Below are positions 8,076-10,172 of a stretch of DNA of 10,172 bases, one piece after another (within the stretch, counting starts at the first letter, position 1; each line of letters begins with the position of its first letter). Origin of the DNA: Tannerella sp. (lineage in GTDB: Bacteria; Bacteroidota; Bacteroidia; Bacteroidales; Tannerellaceae); the NCBI GenBank assembly GCA_031277235.1, contig JAITMT010000153.1, forward strand, positions 1 to 10,172, read 5' to 3'. Under the pieces are notes generated by a model. The model did not search any database. It saw only the letters and a list, made by a program, of their open reading frames with translations, and was not told where the DNA came from. Made by a program: the position numbers and the translations under genes.

Positions 8076-8111
8076 GAAAGGCTGCTTCGAAGGCAGCCTT
8101 TCGTTTTTTTT
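8076..8111 (+). terminator. Rho-independent terminator after susCD
   Basis: A perfect 10-bp inverted repeat (GAAAGGCTGC at 8076-8085 and GCAGCCTTTC at 8093-8102) encloses a 7-nt loop, TTCGAAG. It is followed after one G by eight T residues (8104-8111). It begins 26 bp past the susD stop and marks the end of the susCD transcription unit, separating it from the esterase-GH2 unit. Confidence 0.93.
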
Positions 8112-8125
8112 AACATGCACTGTTC

Positions 8126-8165
8126 CAGGTGTTTCCGAAAGATTTTTTCTGTAAGGAGACACCTG
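8126..8165 (+). repeat. Inverted repeat, possible RNA hairpin, in the susD-esterase gap
   Basis: CAGGTGTTTCC (8126-8136) and GGAGACACCTG (8155-8165) can pair over 11 positions with one U-G wobble, around an 18-nt loop. There is no T-run directly after it, so it is not an ordinary intrinsic terminator. It lies upstream of the predicted esterase promoter, outside that gene's leader. It could be a back-up or processed 3' structure of susCD or a DNA-level site. The rest of the gap (8112-8321) holds only the promoter at 8270-8277. Confidence 0.55.
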
Positions 8166-8269
8166 TACACACCCTTGCCCAACCGTGCGAAAATACGCTA
8201 TTTTTCCACTATCCGCAATACTTTTCTGAAAATAGTTGCATCCGTCTGTGTAAATCCAAAAAATCTCCG

Positions 8270-8277
8270 TACCTTTG
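8270..8277 (+). promoter_or_regulatory. Putative -7 promoter element for the esterase-GH2 unit
   Basis: TACCTTTG matches TAnnTTTG exactly and is followed by C, as at the mutS and lipoprotein promoters. A TCTGTG sequence ending at 8250 lies 19 bp upstream, a suitable distance for a partial -33 element. The esterase ATG is 44 bp downstream, giving a leader of about 35-40 nt that is very A-rich just before the start, as is common for Bacteroidota ribosome-binding regions. Confidence 0.6.
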
Positions 8278-8321
8278 CCACGGTTATTTGGTAGTATATT
8301 AACACAAAAAAAGAAAAAAAA

Positions 8322-9218
8322 ATGCCGAAAGAAAAACAATGGAATCGTTATCAACTGAAAGAAAAGGCAGCAAGGGTGCGTTATTGGATGTCGGTTCTGG
8401 ATAAACTCTCTTTCAGGAAGAAAAAACCGCTCCTCGGGACTGAAATGTTCCTGCCGACAGTATTGGGCGATAAGCGGGTGCTGGCGTACAACATGAACAA
8501 TCCGCGGGATTTGCCGCTGTATATCAACATGCACGGAGGCGGATTTATCATGGGCGACGCCGATATGGATGACCCGTTCATGGCGAAGATTGCCGAAAAG
8601 GCAAATGTCAAAATCTTCAACGTTGATTATCAGTTGGCGCCCGAAGCCCCGCATCCCAAAGCCCTGTACGACTGTTATGCGATAGCAAAATATGCCAACG
8701 AATATCCGGAGGACTTGAGAATAGACCCGGACAACATTGCGATTGGCGGACAGAGCGCCGGAGGGAATCTGAGCGCCGCAGCCTGTTTGATAAATCGGGA
8801 TCTGAAACAGTTCAATATTAAATGCCTGGTAATGAATTATCCGCCACTGGATCTTTATACGGATGCCAGCCTTAAACCGTCGCCGAGAGGCTCGATTCCG
8901 GTTTTTCTGAGCCGTATTTTCGACGCATGTTATTGCAACGAAAAAGACAATCGAAAAGATCCGTCTATCTCACCCATTTTTGCCACCGACAAGCAACTGC
9001 GCGATTTCCCGCCGACCCTGATTACCACGGCAGCATTTGATTCGCTCTGCGAGGAGGGAGAAGAATTTAGGGATAGACTGATGGAGGTAGGCGTAGAAGT
9101 TACGCACAAGCGGTTTCGAGCCAAACATGGATTCAACCTTAAACCCGGAGCCGATGCGGACGAATCCTGGCAAATGGTCATTGACCACTTGAAAAAACAT
9201 CTGTTTTCAGAATATTAA
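8322..9218 (+). CDS. Alpha/beta-hydrolase fold-3 (hormone-sensitive-lipase type) esterase
   Basis: This 298-residue hydrolase has no signal peptide and should act in the cytoplasm on carboxylic esters, such as acetyl or other short acyl groups. The class-defining HGGG oxyanion-hole motif is at 71-74. The nucleophile elbow GQSAGG (143-148) places the catalytic serine at 145. The probable acid is Asp240 in AFDSLCEEG, and the probable base is His269 in KHGF. The segment VDYQLAPEAPHPKALYD (101-117) is the well-conserved YxLAPExxxP region of this family. All triad members are present and the length is normal. The ATG at 8322 is preceded by an A-rich tract and by a promoter-like element at 8270. 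The next gene starts 12 bp after the stop, so the two are almost certainly co-transcribed. A role in deacylating sugars or other compounds released by the neighbouring glycosidase is an inference; the natural ester is unknown. Confidence 0.9.
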   Translation: MPKEKQWNRYQLKEKAARVRYWMSVLDKLSFRKKKPLLGTEMFLPTVLGDKRVLAYNMNNPRDLPLYINMHGGGFIMGDADMDDPFMAKIAEKANVKIFNVDYQLAPEAPHPKALYDCYAIAKYANEYPEDLRIDPDNIAIGGQSAGGNLSAAACLINRDLKQFNIKCLVMNYPPLDLYTDASLKPSPRGSIPVFLSRIFDACYCNEKDNRKDPSISPIFATDKQLRDFPPTLITTAAFDSLCEEGEEFRDRLMEVGVEVTHKRFRAKHGFNLKPGADADESWQMVIDHLKKHLFSEY

Positions 9219-9230
9219 CTTTCTGAAAAC

Positions 9231-10172
9231 ATGTATAAAACTACTTTTTTTATTTTGGTTTGTTTGCTGGCAGGCACTTTGCAGGCGCAGCAGGTAAATT
9301 ATCCGGAAAATATTTACGATTTCATTGAAAACACGTCCGTTTTCGAGTTGAATCAGGAGGAAGGCAGAGCCTTTTTCCTGCCGGAAAAGCGCCTTTCGCT
9401 CAACGGCGACTGGAAGTTTTTCTACAGCGACGTGCCCGAAAATATTCCGCCCAAATTCTATGAAACGAATTTCAATGACCGCAAGTGGGAAACTATCAAA
9501 GTTCCGTCCAATTGGGAAATGCAGGGTTTCGGAGACAGGATTTTCAGGAATGTAACGTCTCCGTTCAAGGCTAATCCTCCGTTTGTTCCGCGCGAATACA
9601 ATCCGACCGGTGCCTACCGGAAAACGTTTCAAATTCCGCCGTCATGGAAGGGGCAACAGGTTTTTCTGCGGATGGAAAAGGTGGCGTCGGCGTCGTTTGT
9701 CTGGATAAACGGCGAGGAAGCCGGCTACAACGAAGGGGCGCAGGAACCGGCTGAATACAATATTACAAAGTTTCTCAAACCCGGCAAAAACACGATTGCC
9801 GTTCATGTCGTGAAATATTCCGACGGATATTATCTGGAAGGGCAGGATTACTGGCGTTTAGCGGGAATTTTTGACGATGTGTGGATTTATGCAACGCCCG
9901 CCGTCCGCTTGTTTGACTGGCAGGTTGTAACGGATCTGGACGGGACTTATACGGACGCCGTGCTTGATTTGACGGTGGATGTCAAGAAATATACCGTCGA
10001 GCCGTCGCAGTCTTTTCGCGTGAAAGCGAAGTTGCTGGACGCTGCAAAACAGGCGGTTGCCGAATTAACCGGCGAATCGTTTGTCCTGAACGAGCCCGGG
10101 AAAAAACAGTTGCAATTCAGGCAAATGATTAAAAATCCGAAAAAATGGACGTCAGAAACGCCTGATTTATAT
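9231..10172 (+). CDS. Exported glycoside hydrolase family 2, beta-galactosidase type, N-terminal part (3' end outside window)
   Basis: From the ATG at 9231 the frame stays open for 314 codons to the window edge; LacZ-type family members exceed 1000 residues. A signal peptide covers about residues 1-19 (hydrophobic core FFILVCLLAG, likely cleavage after LQA), so the enzyme is exported, probably to the periplasm. Residues about 52-222 form the GH2 sugar-binding jelly-roll domain: LNGDWKF, VPSNWEMQGFG, NVTSPFKANPPFVP, NPTGAYRKTF, SDGYYLEGQDYWRLAGIF. Asn107 in NVT and Asp198 in SDG appear to match active-site residues Asn102 and Asp201 of E. coli LacZ, which favours beta-galactosidase over glucuronidase or mannosidase. 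The immunoglobulin-like GH2 domain starts at about 226. The TIM-barrel with the two catalytic glutamates lies outside the window, so activity cannot be confirmed. One small oddity is WRLAGIFDDVWIY, with Asp where the family usually has Arg (GIFRDV). The gene is 12 bp downstream of the esterase and shares its promoter. Confidence 0.92.
   Translation, partial: MYKTTFFILVCLLAGTLQAQQVNYPENIYDFIENTSVFELNQEEGRAFFLPEKRLSLNGDWKFFYSDVPENIPPKFYETNFNDRKWETIKVPSNWEMQGFGDRIFRNVTSPFKANPPFVPREYNPTGAYRKTFQIPPSWKGQQVFLRMEKVASASFVWINGEEAGYNEGAQEPAEYNITKFLKPGKNTIAVHVVKYSDGYYLEGQDYWRLAGIFDDVWIYATPAVRLFDWQVVTDLDGTYTDAVLDLTVDVKKYTVEPSQSFRVKAKLLDAAKQAVAELTGESFVLNEPGKKQLQFRQMIKNPKKWTSETPDLY

Noticed and set aside
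8037..8654. 205-codon minus-strand open frame
   Set aside because: It runs through the susCD terminator, the esterase promoter and the conserved HGGG region of the esterase, and its product is low in complexity (FFFRHFFFFF). It is treated as chance.
9207..9632. 141-codon minus-strand open frame
   Set aside because: It is antisense to the well-supported GH2 N-terminal domain and has no signal or motif of its own.

Overview
The window is a piece of a Bacteroidota chromosome, most likely from the order Bacteroidales. Three things point there: a SusC/SusD outer-membrane uptake pair, lipoproteins with Bacteroidota-type signal sequences, and a TAnnTTTGC-type -7 promoter element upstream of four of the genes. 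I cannot name a genus.

Layout. Positions 1-1082 (minus strand) hold the N-terminal 360 residues of the mismatch-repair ATPase MutS, which leaves the window at its left edge. Positions 1224-2468 (minus) hold an AT-rich gene for a lipoprotein with a fibronectin-III-like domain and a TolB-like beta-propeller. A 281-bp divergent promoter region follows. Positions 2750-8049 (plus) carry a susC-susD pair (1088 and 670 aa) that ends at a strong intrinsic terminator (8076-8111). A new promoter at 8270 then starts a second plus-strand unit: a cytoplasmic alpha/beta-hydrolase of the hormone-sensitive-lipase type (8322-9218) and, 12 bp further on, an exported family-2 glycoside hydrolase of the beta-galactosidase type, cut off by the right edge of the window (9231-10172).

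How the parts fit. SusC and SusD would form a TonB-dependent pair in the outer membrane that captures and imports a nutrient, plausibly an oligosaccharide. The exported GH2 enzyme would remove beta-linked sugars, probably in the periplasm, and the small esterase could take acyl groups off imported products in the cytoplasm. The divergent propeller lipoprotein is the least understood member; its base composition differs sharply from its neighbours, and it may be an accessory binding or sensing protein. No HTCS, ECF sigma/anti-sigma or SusR-type regulator lies inside the window, so calling this a complete polysaccharide utilization locus is an inference. I saw no tRNA, rRNA, CRISPR array, insertion sequence or phage gene.

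Most of the window is conventional for this phylum. The observations most worth a second look are the lipoprotein, the enlarged central part of SusD, the eight-codon ORF that overlaps the susC start, and an unexplained hairpin before the esterase promoter.
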